Shown here: positions 19,133-26,511 of the stretch, piece after piece
Layout of the letters: each line of letters opens with the position of its first letter
How positions within the stretch are numbered: the first letter of the stretch is position 1
Assembly: GCA_963721345.1 (NCBI GenBank)
Contig: CAVRIT010000001.1
Span: 1,364,001 to 1,428,000, forward strand
Direction of reading: 5' to 3'
Origin: JACDAN01 sp963721345
GTDB taxonomy: Bacteria; Actinomycetota; Thermoleophilia; Gaiellales; Gaiellaceae
DNA length: 64,000 nt
The notes under the pieces: generated by a model
Databases searched by the model: none
What the model was told of the DNA's origin: nothing
The model's input: only the letters and a program-made list of their open reading frames with translations
Position numbers and translations under genes: made by a program

Positions 19133-19670
19133 GCACCTCGGCAATTCGCGAGGCGGCGCGAATCACCGCCACCCCGAAGGCGCCCGCGTCGATGCACTCT
19201 CCGGCGTTCGTCTCGTCGATCCCGCCGATCGCGATCACCGGGATGCGGACGGCGTCGCTGATCTCCTTGAGGCCGTCGAGCCCGATCGGCGGGCCGGCGT
19301 CGGGCTTGCTCGGCGTCTCCCAGACCGGTCCCGCGCCGATGTACGTCGCCCCGTCCTCCTCGGCCTGATTGGCCTCCTGCGGTGTCGTCGCGGATCGACC
19401 GATGAGCATGCCCGCCTCGATCGCAAGCTCCATCCCTTCGTCGTCACGGCCGAGGTGGACACCGTCCGCGAGGAGCGCCAGTGCGGCCTGGACGTCGTCG
19501 TTGACCAGGAACGTCACCCCCTCCTGCACGCAGAGGAGCCGGTACGGCGCACCCTGGTCGATGAGATCCTCCGTCGTCGCCCCCTTCAGCCGGAGCTGGA
19601 TCACCGTCGCGCCGCCGTCGATCGCGCCCTGGGCGGTCTCGAAGTCGCTGACGATCGCATGGAGCTTCAT
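19119..19670 (-). CDS. thiE: thiamine-phosphate synthase
   Basis: A TIM-barrel enzyme of 183 residues that joins HMP-pyrophosphate and thiazole phosphate to thiamine phosphate. Motifs are TVIQLRLKG, FLVNDDVQAAL, DGVHLGRDDEGM, YIGAGPVWETPSKPD and the phosphate-binding VIAIGGI. It is shorter than typical ThiE (about 210) because the N-terminus is compact. Its ATG overlaps the thiM stop as ATGA. Confidence 0.92.
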   Translation of the reverse strand: MKLHAIVSDFETAQGAIDGGATVIQLRLKGATTEDLIDQGAPYRLLCVQEGVTFLVNDDVQAALALLADGVHLGRDDEGMELAIEAGMLIGRSATTPQEANQAEEDGATYIGAGPVWETPSKPDAGPPIGLDGLKEISDAVRIPVIAIGGIDETNAGECIDAGAFGVAVIRAASRIAEVREAL

Positions 19671-20455
19671 TCCGTGATTCTCGCCCTTCCGTCGAGCGTT
19701 GCGGGATCGAGGCTGTAGAGCGCGTCGTAGAGCAAGGCGTGGAAGGTGCCCGGGCCCTTGGCCTCGCGTGCGGCGTCCTCGCCCGCCACGCCGAATGCGG
19801 CGAGCGCCTCCGCCGCTGCCTCGAGCGGCGCGTCGGGCTTCGTCGCGAGAAACGCGCCCGTGATCGCCGTGGACATGCAGCCGGTGCCGCTGACCGTTCC
19901 GAGCAGCTCGTGGCCGTTCGCGACCGAGAGGACTCGCTCGCCGTCGGAGACATGATCGACAGGGCCGGTGACCGAGGCCACGACGCCGAGTGCTCGCGCA
20001 GCCTCCCGCGCGAGCTCCTCCGCCGAGCCGCCGACGTCGATCGACTCGACGCCGCGAATCTCGGCGTCGCGGCCGGCGAGCGTTGCGATCTCAGCTGCGT
20101 TGCCGCGGACGACGGCGACCGGCAGCTCGGCCAGCAGCTGCTTCGCTGTCTCGGTTCGGAAGCGGGTCGCGCCTGCTCCGACAGGATCGAGCACGATCGG
20201 GCCGCTCGCCGCCCGGCCGGCGAGCAGCATCGCCTCGACCCAGTGCTCCGACAGCGTCCCGATGTTGAGCACCAACGCGCCGGCGACCGCCGCCATCTCC
20301 TCCACCTCCTGCGGCGCGTGGGCCATCACCGGTAGCGCCCCGAGCGCGAGCGTCGCGTTCGCCGTCTCGTTCATGACGACGTAGTTCGTGATCTGGTGGA
20401 CGAGCGGCCTACGCTCGCGCAGCTCGTGCAGCGTCCGGCCGGGAGAGACCGGCAT
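19667..20455 (-). CDS. thiM: hydroxyethylthiazole kinase
   Basis: A ribokinase-like enzyme of 262 residues that salvages thiazole alcohol. It has VHQITNYVVMNETAN at the N-terminus, LDPVGAGATRFRT, and the catalytic GTVSGTGCMSTA motif. Its presence beside thiD and thiE indicates use of salvaged thiamine precursors. The 5' end overlaps thiD by 47 bp. Confidence 0.94.
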   Translation of the reverse strand: MPVSPGRTLHELRERRPLVHQITNYVVMNETANATLALGALPVMAHAPQEVEEMAAVAGALVLNIGTLSEHWVEAMLLAGRAASGPIVLDPVGAGATRFRTETAKQLLAELPVAVVRGNAAEIATLAGRDAEIRGVESIDVGGSAEELAREAARALGVVASVTGPVDHVSDGERVLSVANGHELLGTVSGTGCMSTAITGAFLATKPDAPLEAAAEALAAFGVAGEDAAREAKGPGTFHALLYDALYSLDPATLDGRARITE

Positions 20456-21227
20456 CGCGCTCCTTCAGGTCGATGACGTCGACGGGGCCTTCGCCACTCC
20501 CCAGCTCCACCAGGCCGTTGCGCACCGCGCCGGCGGCCGCGTCGGCCGCACCGCGCGCCGCTTCGACCAGGGGCGCTCCGTGAGCCAGGAGCGCGGCAAG
20601 CGTCGCCGAGTGGGTACAGCCCGCACCGTGCGTCGCGGGGACCTCGTGGCGTGCGACGGGGATCTCCGTGTGCTCCACCCCGTCGAAGAGGTGATCGACC
20701 GGAGGGTCGCCGTGGCCGCCTGTGACGACGACCGCGGCTGCGCCGAGCTCGTGGATCCGCTCCGCGAGCTCGCGGCGGTTGCCGGCTCCGACGAGAGCCT
20801 CGGCCTCCATCAGGTTCGGCGTGACGACGGTGGCGAGCGGGAGGATCCGCGTCACGAGCGAGTCGACAGCATCGTCCTGGAGCAGCCGCGCGCCCGAGCT
20901 CGCGACCATCACGGGGTCGACGACGAGCGGCACCGGGTGCTCGCCGAGCCAGTCCGCCACGACCTCGATCAGCTCGCGCGAGAACAGCATCCCCGTCTTG
21001 GCAGCGTCGACGCCGATGTCGTCCCAGACGGCGTCGAGCTGCTGGCGCACGAATCCGGCCGGAACCTCGTGCACCGCACTGACGCCCATCGTGTTCTGCG
21101 CGGTGAGAGCAACCACGGCGCTCATCCCGTGGCATCCCGCCGCCGCGAACGCCTTCAGGTCGGCCTGGATCCCGGCGCCCCCGCCGGAGTCGGACCCTGC
21201 AATCGTGAGACAACGAGGAACGCTCAT
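20409..21227 (-). CDS. thiD: hydroxymethylpyrimidine (phosphate) kinase
   Basis: A protein of 272 residues that phosphorylates HMP and HMP-phosphate. The N-terminus LTIAGSDSGGGAGIQADLKAF is the family signature (residues about 6 onward). Also present are DPVMVASSGARLL, VTGGHG and the anion-hole segment THGAGCTHSA. The ATG at 21227 lies two bases after the GGGAG that ends the TPP riboswitch, so ligand binding can hide the ribosome site. It is the first gene of thiD-thiM-thiE-thiL. Confidence 0.95.
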   Translation of the reverse strand: MSVPRCLTIAGSDSGGGAGIQADLKAFAAAGCHGMSAVVALTAQNTMGVSAVHEVPAGFVRQQLDAVWDDIGVDAAKTGMLFSRELIEVVADWLGEHPVPLVVDPVMVASSGARLLQDDAVDSLVTRILPLATVVTPNLMEAEALVGAGNRRELAERIHELGAAAVVVTGGHGDPPVDHLFDGVEHTEIPVARHEVPATHGAGCTHSATLAALLAHGAPLVEAARGAADAAAGAVRNGLVELGSGEGPVDVIDLKERDAGLSRPDAARAARA

Positions 21228-21229
21228 AA

Positions 21230-21302
21230 CTCCCTTCGCCGGCATGACCCGGATCAGGTTCGACGGGTGTGATCTCAGCCGCGTTCAGCGGCACCCCGGT
21301 CG
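21230..21302 (-). promoter_or_regulatory. TPP riboswitch (THI element)
   Basis: The transcript begins near ACCGGGGTGCC and carries the pyrimidine-sensing CTGAGA. The ACCCGTCGAACCTGATC core follows, then CGGGTCATGCCGGCGAAGGGA, all diagnostic of the TPP aptamer. The 3' end includes GGGAG two bases before the thiD ATG, so the likely mechanism is translational: TPP binding sequesters the Shine-Dalgarno. I see no separate expression platform or terminator. Confidence 0.95.
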
Positions 21303-21306
21303 GTCG

Positions 21307-21316
21307 AGACTAGCAT
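21307..21316. promoter_or_regulatory. overlapping divergent -10 boxes (thi operon / mrfA)
   Basis: The 10-bp core AGACTAGCAT reads as TAGTCT on the minus strand (21312-21307) and TAGCAT on the plus strand (21311-21316), sharing the central TA. The minus box would start the transcript at about 21300, the first base of the TPP riboswitch. The plus box is seven bases before the mrfA ATG. Confidence 0.6.
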
Positions 21317-21323
21317 CGTCGAG

Positions 21324-23555
21324 ATGGCCACCGAGGTCGCGCACTGGGACGACCTCCTCACCGGCGAGGAGCTCGCGCACCTTGCCTTCGAGCCCGCGCG
21401 CGGCGCGAGAACCGAGCCCTTGCCAGACGACCTGCACCCGAAGGTTCGCGAGGCGCTCGCGGCTTCCGGTGTCGACGAGCTCTTCGCCCACCAGACCGAG
21501 GCGTGGGAGGCGGCGAGTCGCGGCGAGCATCTGATCGTCACCACCGGGACTGCATCCGGGAAGACCCTCGCCTTCAACCTTCCCGTGCTCGACGCGCTCG
21601 CGCGCGAGCCGAAGCAGCGCGCGCTCTACCTCTACCCCACAAAGGCGCTCGCACAGGATCAGATCCGCGCGCTGGGCGAGCTGCGTCCTCCGCGCGTCAA
21701 GCCCGCGATCTACGACGGCGACACGCCGAGCGACCAGCGGTGGCAGGTGCGCAAGTGGGCGAACCTGATCCTGACGAACCCGGACATGCTCCACGTCGGC
21801 GTTCTCCCACACCACGACCGGTGGGGCGACGTGCTCTCGAACCTCCGCTACGTCGTCGTCGACGAGGCGCACGTCTACCGCGGTGTCTTCGGGTCGCACG
21901 TCGCGAACGTGCTCCGCCGGCTCCGGCGGCTCGCACGGGTCTACGGCGCTGACCCGCAGTTCCTGCTCGCCTCGGCGACGATCGCCAATCCCGGTGAGCT
22001 CGCCGAACGACTGCTCGGCGTCGAGACGTCCGTGATCGACCAGGACGCAGCGCCGAAGGCCGAGCGGACGATCGCGCTCTGGAACCCGCCGCTGACCGAC
22101 GAGGAGCTCGGCCTGCGCGCGAGCGCGCTGGGCGAGGCATCGCGGCTGATGGCGGCGCTCGTCGAGCGCGGCGTGCGGACGCTCTGCTTCGCGAAGAGCC
22201 GGAAGGCGGCCGAGCTCGTCCACCGCTTCACGGCGCAGCGGCTCGGGGACGCCACGCGGCTCTCGCCGTACCGCGCGGGCTACACACCGGCGCAGCGTCG
22301 CGAGATCGAGCGGAGGCTCGTCGAGGGCGACCTCCTCGGGGTGAGCGCAACCAACGCGCTCGAGCTCGGGATCGACGTCGGCCTGCTCGACGCGGTGATC
22401 TGCGTGGGCTTTCCGGGCACCGTTGCCAGCCTGAGGCAGCAGTGGGGACGCGCCGGGCGGCGGGGTCACGGGCTCGCGGTGCTCGTGGCGTCCGAGGACG
22501 CACTCGACCAGTTCTTCATGCGCGAGCCCGAGGCGCTGCTCGACCGGCGAGTCGAGGCGGCGATCCTGGACCACGCGAACCCGCGCGTCCTCGACGGCCA
22601 CGTTCGATCGGCAGCCTTCGAAGCGCCGCTGGACGAGAAGGACGCCGAGACGCTCGGGCCGGAAGCACTCGAGCGCGCGGCCCAGCTTCCGGAGCTCCGC
22701 CACACGAAGAGCGGCTACGTCTGGGCCGGCCGCGACTACCCAGCGGGTCGATTCGGCCTGCGATCGGCCACTCCCGACTCCTTCACGGTCGTCGACACCT
22801 CCAGCGGAACGCTGCTCGGGCTCGTCGAGCAGGAACGCGCGTACTCCACCGTCCACACGGGCGCCGTCTATCTCCATCTCGGCGAGTCGTACCGCGTGAT
22901 CGGCCTCGACCTGGAGGAGCGCACCGCACTGGTCGAGCCGTTCGCCGGCGACGAGTACACACAGGCGAAGAAGGACACGATGACCGCGATTCTCAGCACG
23001 GCTCGGACCGAGCAGCGCCTCGGCGTCGATCTCTCCTTCGGCGCGGTCACCGTGACGGAGCAGGTCATCGCCTACCAGCGCAAGCGGATCAGCGACGGCG
23101 AGACGATCGAGACCGTGGCGCTCGAGCTCCCGCAGACGGAGTTCGAGACCGAGGCGGTCTGGTTCGTGCCCGAGCCGTGGATGCTCGAGGGGCTCGAGGA
23201 GATGCCACGGCTGCTGGGATCGCTGCACGCCGCCGAGCACTCGCTGATCGCGCTGCTGCCGCTCTGGGCGATGTGCGACCGCTGGGACATCGGCGGGCTG
23301 TCCACGAACCTCCACTTTCAGACCGGCCGTCCGACGATCTTCGTCTACGACGGCCACGCCGGAGGCGTCGGGATCACCGAGCGCGGGTTCGAGCGGTTCG
23401 AGGGCTGGACGGCGGACACCGCGAAGCTGCTCGAAGGCTGCCCGTGCGAGCACGGCTGCCCCTCGTGCGTCCAGTCGCCGAAGTGCGGCAACCTGAACGA
23501 GCCGCTCGACAAGAGTGGCGCGTTGACGCTGCTCCAGCGCATGCTGTCGATTTGA
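21324..23555 (+). CDS. mrfA: MrfA/YprA-type DEAD/H-box helicase with C-terminal zinc module
   Basis: An SF2 helicase of 743 residues. It has a Q-like region HQTEAW, Walker A TTGTASGKT, motif II VVDEAH, motif III SAT, and motif VI QQWGRAGRRG. A DUF1998-type C-terminus carries four cysteines (CPCEHGCPSC and CGN, about 710-730). MrfA repairs mitomycin-type and other DNA lesions in a UvrABC-independent pathway in Bacillus; its partner nuclease MrfB is not in the window. The ATG is seven bases after TAGCAT, with no Shine-Dalgarno. The ECF42 promoter overlaps its 3' end. Confidence 0.88.
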   Translation: MATEVAHWDDLLTGEELAHLAFEPARGARTEPLPDDLHPKVREALAASGVDELFAHQTEAWEAASRGEHLIVTTGTASGKTLAFNLPVLDALAREPKQRALYLYPTKALAQDQIRALGELRPPRVKPAIYDGDTPSDQRWQVRKWANLILTNPDMLHVGVLPHHDRWGDVLSNLRYVVVDEAHVYRGVFGSHVANVLRRLRRLARVYGADPQFLLASATIANPGELAERLLGVETSVIDQDAAPKAERTIALWNPPLTDEELGLRASALGEASRLMAALVERGVRTLCFAKSRKAAELVHRFTAQRLGDATRLSPYRAGYTPAQRREIERRLVEGDLLGVSATNALELGIDVGLLDAVICVGFPGTVASLRQQWGRAGRRGHGLAVLVASEDALDQFFMREPEALLDRRVEAAILDHANPRVLDGHVRSAAFEAPLDEKDAETLGPEALERAAQLPELRHTKSGYVWAGRDYPAGRFGLRSATPDSFTVVDTSSGTLLGLVEQERAYSTVHTGAVYLHLGESYRVIGLDLEERTALVEPFAGDEYTQAKKDTMTAILSTARTEQRLGVDLSFGAVTVTEQVIAYQRKRISDGETIETVALELPQTEFETEAVWFVPEPWMLEGLEEMPRLLGSLHAAEHSLIALLPLWAMCDRWDIGGLSTNLHFQTGRPTIFVYDGHAGGVGITERGFERFEGWTADTAKLLEGCPCEHGCPSCVQSPKCGNLNEPLDKSGALTLLQRMLSI

Positions 23556-23571
23556 GCCCGCGCCGTTCGTC
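23545..23571 (+). promoter_or_regulatory. probable ECF42 promoter of the DGPF/sigma operon
   Basis: TGTCGA (23545-23550) and CGTC (23568-23571) are separated by 17 bp, matching the ECF42 target consensus as I remember it (TGTCGA at -35, CGA/TC at -10). The -35 lies inside the end of mrfA. The first DGPF gene starts at 23602 behind an AAGGAGA Shine-Dalgarno. This implies that the sigma factor at the end of the operon activates its own operon. Confidence 0.7.
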
Positions 23572-23601
23572 GTCACCACGACAGCGACTGAAAGGAGAGG
23601 C

Positions 23602-23946
23602 ATGGAATACCTCGCTTTGATCCATGGAGACGAAAACGCCTGGGAGACGATGGGCGACGACGAGCGGCAGGCCGTCTACCAGCGTTATATGGACTTCTCC
23701 CAGCGGGACGAAGTCGTCGGCGGCGCGGAGCTCCAGCCGACGGGAACCGCAACGACCGTGCAGGTTCGCAACGGCGACCGGCTCGTCACGGACGGTCCCT
23801 ACGCGGAGGTGAAGGAGGCGCTCGGCGGTTTCTTCATCCTCGACTGCGGGTCGATCGACGAGGCGTGCAAGCTCGCTGCGGAGATCCCGGCGGCGGAGCA
23901 CGGCGCGATCGAGGTCCGCCCCGTCTACGTGCGAGAGGAGAGCTGA
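23602..23946 (+). CDS. DGPF (YCII-related) protein 1
   Basis: A protein of 114 residues. It has the YCII-like ferredoxin fold pattern (EYLALIHGDENAW) and the signature VTDGPYAEVKEALGGFF, with Tyr in place of Phe in the DGPF tetrapeptide. The C-terminal IEVRPV strand is shared with the next gene. DGPF proteins are regularly encoded with ECF42 sigma factors, and their biochemical role is unknown. A strong Shine-Dalgarno is present. The second DGPF gene starts one base after this one ends. Confidence 0.88.
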   Translation: MEYLALIHGDENAWETMGDDERQAVYQRYMDFSQRDEVVGGAELQPTGTATTVQVRNGDRLVTDGPYAEVKEALGGFFILDCGSIDEACKLAAEIPAAEHGAIEVRPVYVREES

Positions 23947-23947
23947 G

Positions 23948-24310
23948 ATGCGCTACGCGATGCTGGTCTACAACGACCAAGAGCCGTGGCTCGAGATGTC
24001 GGAGGAGGAATCGGCGAAGGCGAGCGAGGCGTCGCTGCCGAAGTGGTACGCCTTCTTCGAGGAGCTCGGCAAGGCCGACCCGAACATGAGCGGCAAGGAG
24101 CTCGACGACATCCGCACCGCCAAGACGGTCCGGGTGCGCGACGGCGAGCTCATGATCACCGACGGGCCGTTCGCCGAGACGAAGGAGCAGATCGGCGGCT
24201 TCTTCGACACGACCCTTCCCGACCTCGACACCGCGCTCGAGTACGCGGCGAAGATCCCGGCGTCCGAGTACGGCTCGATCGAGGTCCGGCCCGTGGTGGA
24301 GCGCGACTGA
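23948..24310 (+). CDS. DGPF (YCII-related) protein 2
   Basis: A protein of 120 residues. It starts RYAMLVYNDQEPW and carries the exact signature ITDGPFAETKEQIGGFF, ending IEVRPVVERD. It is about a third identical by eye to the preceding DGPF protein, so the pair arose by tandem duplication. Its TGA overlaps the CTG start of the sigma factor (CTGA). It may act in the same detoxification or oxidation-response pathway as the first copy; nothing more specific can be read. Confidence 0.9.
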   Translation: MRYAMLVYNDQEPWLEMSEEESAKASEASLPKWYAFFEELGKADPNMSGKELDDIRTAKTVRVRDGELMITDGPFAETKEQIGGFFDTTLPDLDTALEYAAKIPASEYGSIEVRPVVERD

Positions 24311-25504
24311 CCGACGTCGCTTCCGTTTTCCGGGAGGAGTGGGGCCGTGCGGTTGCCATTCTCATCCGCGTCCTCGGCGACTTCGACCTCGCCGAGGACG
24401 CGGTGCAGGACGCCTTCGAGGCGGCGCTGGAGCGGTGGCCGGCGGACGGGACGCCGCGAAATCCCGGAGCGTGGATCGTCACGACGGCTCGGAACCGGGC
24501 GATCGACCGAATCCGGCGCGATCGGACGCTGGCCCGGAAGACGGAGCTCCTGCAGCGCCTTGCCGAGCTGCCGGAGGACGAGGACTCGAGTGAGCACGAT
24601 CCCCGACGACCGGCTGGCGCTCGTCTTCACCTGTTGCCACCCGGCGCTCGCGACCGACGCCCAGGTGGCGCTGACGCTGCGCGAGGTCGGCGGGCTCGCG
24701 ACGCCCGAGATCGCCCGCGCGTTTCTGACCGCCGAGCCGACGATGGCCCAGCGACTCGTCCGGGCGAAGCGCAAGATCCGCGACGCCGGGATCCCGTTCC
24801 GCGTGCCGCGAGACGAGGAGCTTCCCGACCGGCTCGACGCCGTCCTCGCGATCCTCTACCTCGTCTTCAACGAGGGCTATAGCGCCTCCGGCGGGGACTC
24901 GCTCGTGCGTCGCGAGCTCTGCGACGAGGCGATCCGCCTCGCCAAGCTGCTCGCGGTGCTGATGCCCGACGAGCCCGAGGCGCTCGGATTGCTCGCGCTC
25001 ATGCTCTTCCACGATTCGCGCCGCGCGGCACGCACCGGGCCGAGCGGCGAGCTGATCCTGCTGGAGGATCAGGACCGCTCGCTCTGGGACCGCGACCGGA
25101 TCGAAGAGGGACGTCGCGTACTCGAGCGGGCTGCGCGGCTCGGGCGCGTCGGCGTGTACCAGTTGCAGGCCGCAATCGCGTCGCTGCATGCGGAGGGCAC
25201 GACGGACTGGGCTGCCGTCGCCGGCCTCTACGGAGCGCTCGGCCGTCTGGCGCCCTCGCCGATCGTCGAGCTCAACCGGGCCGTCGCGGTCGCCATGGCG
25301 GACGGGTGCGACGAAGGCCTCGACCTGATCGACCGCATCGAGGGCCTCGACGACTACCACCTGCTCCACGCGGCGCGCGCCGATCTCCTGCGGCGGCTGG
25401 GACGCCGTGACGAGGCAGCGGGTGCGTACCGCCGGGCCCTCGAGCTCGCTCAGAATCCGGTCGAGCGCGGGTTCCTCGAGGGCCGCCTGGCGCAGCTCTC
25501 GTAG
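24307..25504 (+). CDS. ECF42-group RNA polymerase sigma factor, apparent frameshift
   Basis: The corrected protein has 398 residues. The sigma-2 region includes ILIRVLGDFDLAEDAVQDAF and NPGAWIVTTARNRAIDRIRR. Sigma-4 includes LVFTCCHPAL and LREVGGLATPEIARAF. A C-terminal extension of about 200 residues with TPR-like helices carries LLEDQDRSLWD, the hallmark of ECF42. It has no anti-sigma partner here; the extension is thought to regulate such factors. One extra base near 24595 splits the gene. The only plausible start is CTG at 24307, since no ATG, GTG or TTG occurs in frame before the conserved region. Confidence 0.85.
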
Positions 25505-25530
25505 CGAAGAGCGATGCTAGGAGGCGACTG

Positions 25531-26286
25531 GTGACTGACGAGCTCGCCCGCATCCATCGCTTCGAGCGCGAGATCGAGCTCGCCGGGGGAGACGAGATCC
25601 CGTCACCGCTCGGCTACGGCATGGTCACCGCCGAGCTACCGCTCCGTCACGACTCGAACTTCCTCTTCCTCGAGCGTGCGGACACGGTGGACGAGGCGAT
25701 CGCCGAGGTCGACCGCGTGCTGGGCGGAGCCGGCCGTGACTATCGCGTGCTCGTCACGTTCGATCCCGAGCTCGGTGAGCGCTTTCGCCCCATGTTCAGC
25801 TCGCGCGGCTGGCGCACGATGCGCCACATCTTCATGGTCCAGCGGCGCGAGCCCGGGAAGAGCGTCGATCTGGCGGTCGTCCGCGAGGTCGACGAGGCAG
25901 CCCTCCGTCCGGGCCGCACGGCGGCGATCCTCTCGTATCCGTGGGGAACGCCGGCGCTCGCCGAGGAGCTGCTCGACTCGAAGATCCACCTGGGCCGGCG
26001 CGCCCGCACCCGCTTCTTCGGAGTGGAGTCCGGCGGCGAGATCGTCGCCTGGACCGACCTCTACGTCGCGCAAGGCGTGGCGCAGATCGAAGACGTCGCC
26101 ACCATCGAGGAGCACCGCGGCAAGGGCTATGCGACAGCGGTCGTACTCAAGGCGATCGAGGAAGGCCGCCGCGAGGGCGCCGACCTCGTCTTCCTCGTCG
26201 CCGACGGCGAGGACTGGCCCCGACACCTCTACGAACGCCTCGGCTTCGACGAGGTCGGGCCGCTCTACAAGTTCGTCACGCCCTGA
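25531..26286 (+). CDS. GNAT-family N-acetyltransferase
   Basis: A protein of 251 residues. The C-terminal half is a GNAT domain with the acetyl-CoA pocket EEHRGKGYATAVV at about 190-202 and the closing YERLGFDEVG. The N-terminal half shows a weak second GNAT-like fold (FLFLERAD, FDPELGERFRPMFSSRGW), so it may be a double-domain enzyme. The substrate is unknown. The GTG start has an AGGAGG Shine-Dalgarno. It lies 26 bp after the sigma gene and may be part of its regulon. Confidence 0.82.
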   Translation: MTDELARIHRFEREIELAGGDEIPSPLGYGMVTAELPLRHDSNFLFLERADTVDEAIAEVDRVLGGAGRDYRVLVTFDPELGERFRPMFSSRGWRTMRHIFMVQRREPGKSVDLAVVREVDEAALRPGRTAAILSYPWGTPALAEELLDSKIHLGRRARTRFFGVESGGEIVAWTDLYVAQGVAQIEDVATIEEHRGKGYATAVVLKAIEEGRREGADLVFLVADGEDWPRHLYERLGFDEVGPLYKFVTP

Positions 26287-26298
26287 GAGGGTTGATGG

Positions 26299-26438
26299 GA
26301 AATTCAGCCGCAGCCGGGGGCGCTCCAGACCAAGCCGGGCAGTGTGGTCGTTCGCGGCGCGTAGCAGCGCTACGTGTCGCGGGCGAACGCGCTGATCCGG
26401 CGCCGTGTCTGGGGCGTCATCCGGCCCGGGTGAATTTC
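26299..26438. repeat. 140-bp imperfect inverted repeat
   Basis: Four perfectly complementary blocks are nested around one centre near 26368: GAAATTCA 26299-26306 with 26431-26438, CCAGAC 26325-26330 with 26407-26412, GTTCGC 26350-26355 with 26383-26388, and CGTAGC 26360-26365 with 26369-26374 around an AGC loop. Further G/C pairs lie between the blocks. It starts 12 bases after the GNAT stop and has no U-tract. It may be a structured RNA, a MITE-like remnant or part of the HD-GYP leader. Confidence 0.6.
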
Positions 26439-26441
26439 GCG

Positions 26442-26480
26442 TCAGGCCTCTATACGAGTCACTCGTTCGGGGGAGGCCGG
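26442..26480 (+). other. second hairpin in the HD-GYP upstream region
   Basis: GGCCTC (26445-26450) pairs with GAGGCC (26473-26478). Inside it, ACGAG and CTCGT pair around TCA. It follows directly after the 140-bp inverted repeat and ends about 30 bases before the HD-GYP ATG. It has no resemblance that I can see to c-di-GMP riboswitch cores. Confidence 0.4.
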
Positions 26481-26511
26481 AAAGTCAGGTCCGTCCGATG
26501 ATTCGTGACGC

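Noticed and set aside
26287..26511. A c-di-GMP (GEMM) riboswitch before the HD-GYP gene
   Set aside because: The region is highly structured but lacks the conserved GEMM core elements; I report it only as an unexplained structure.
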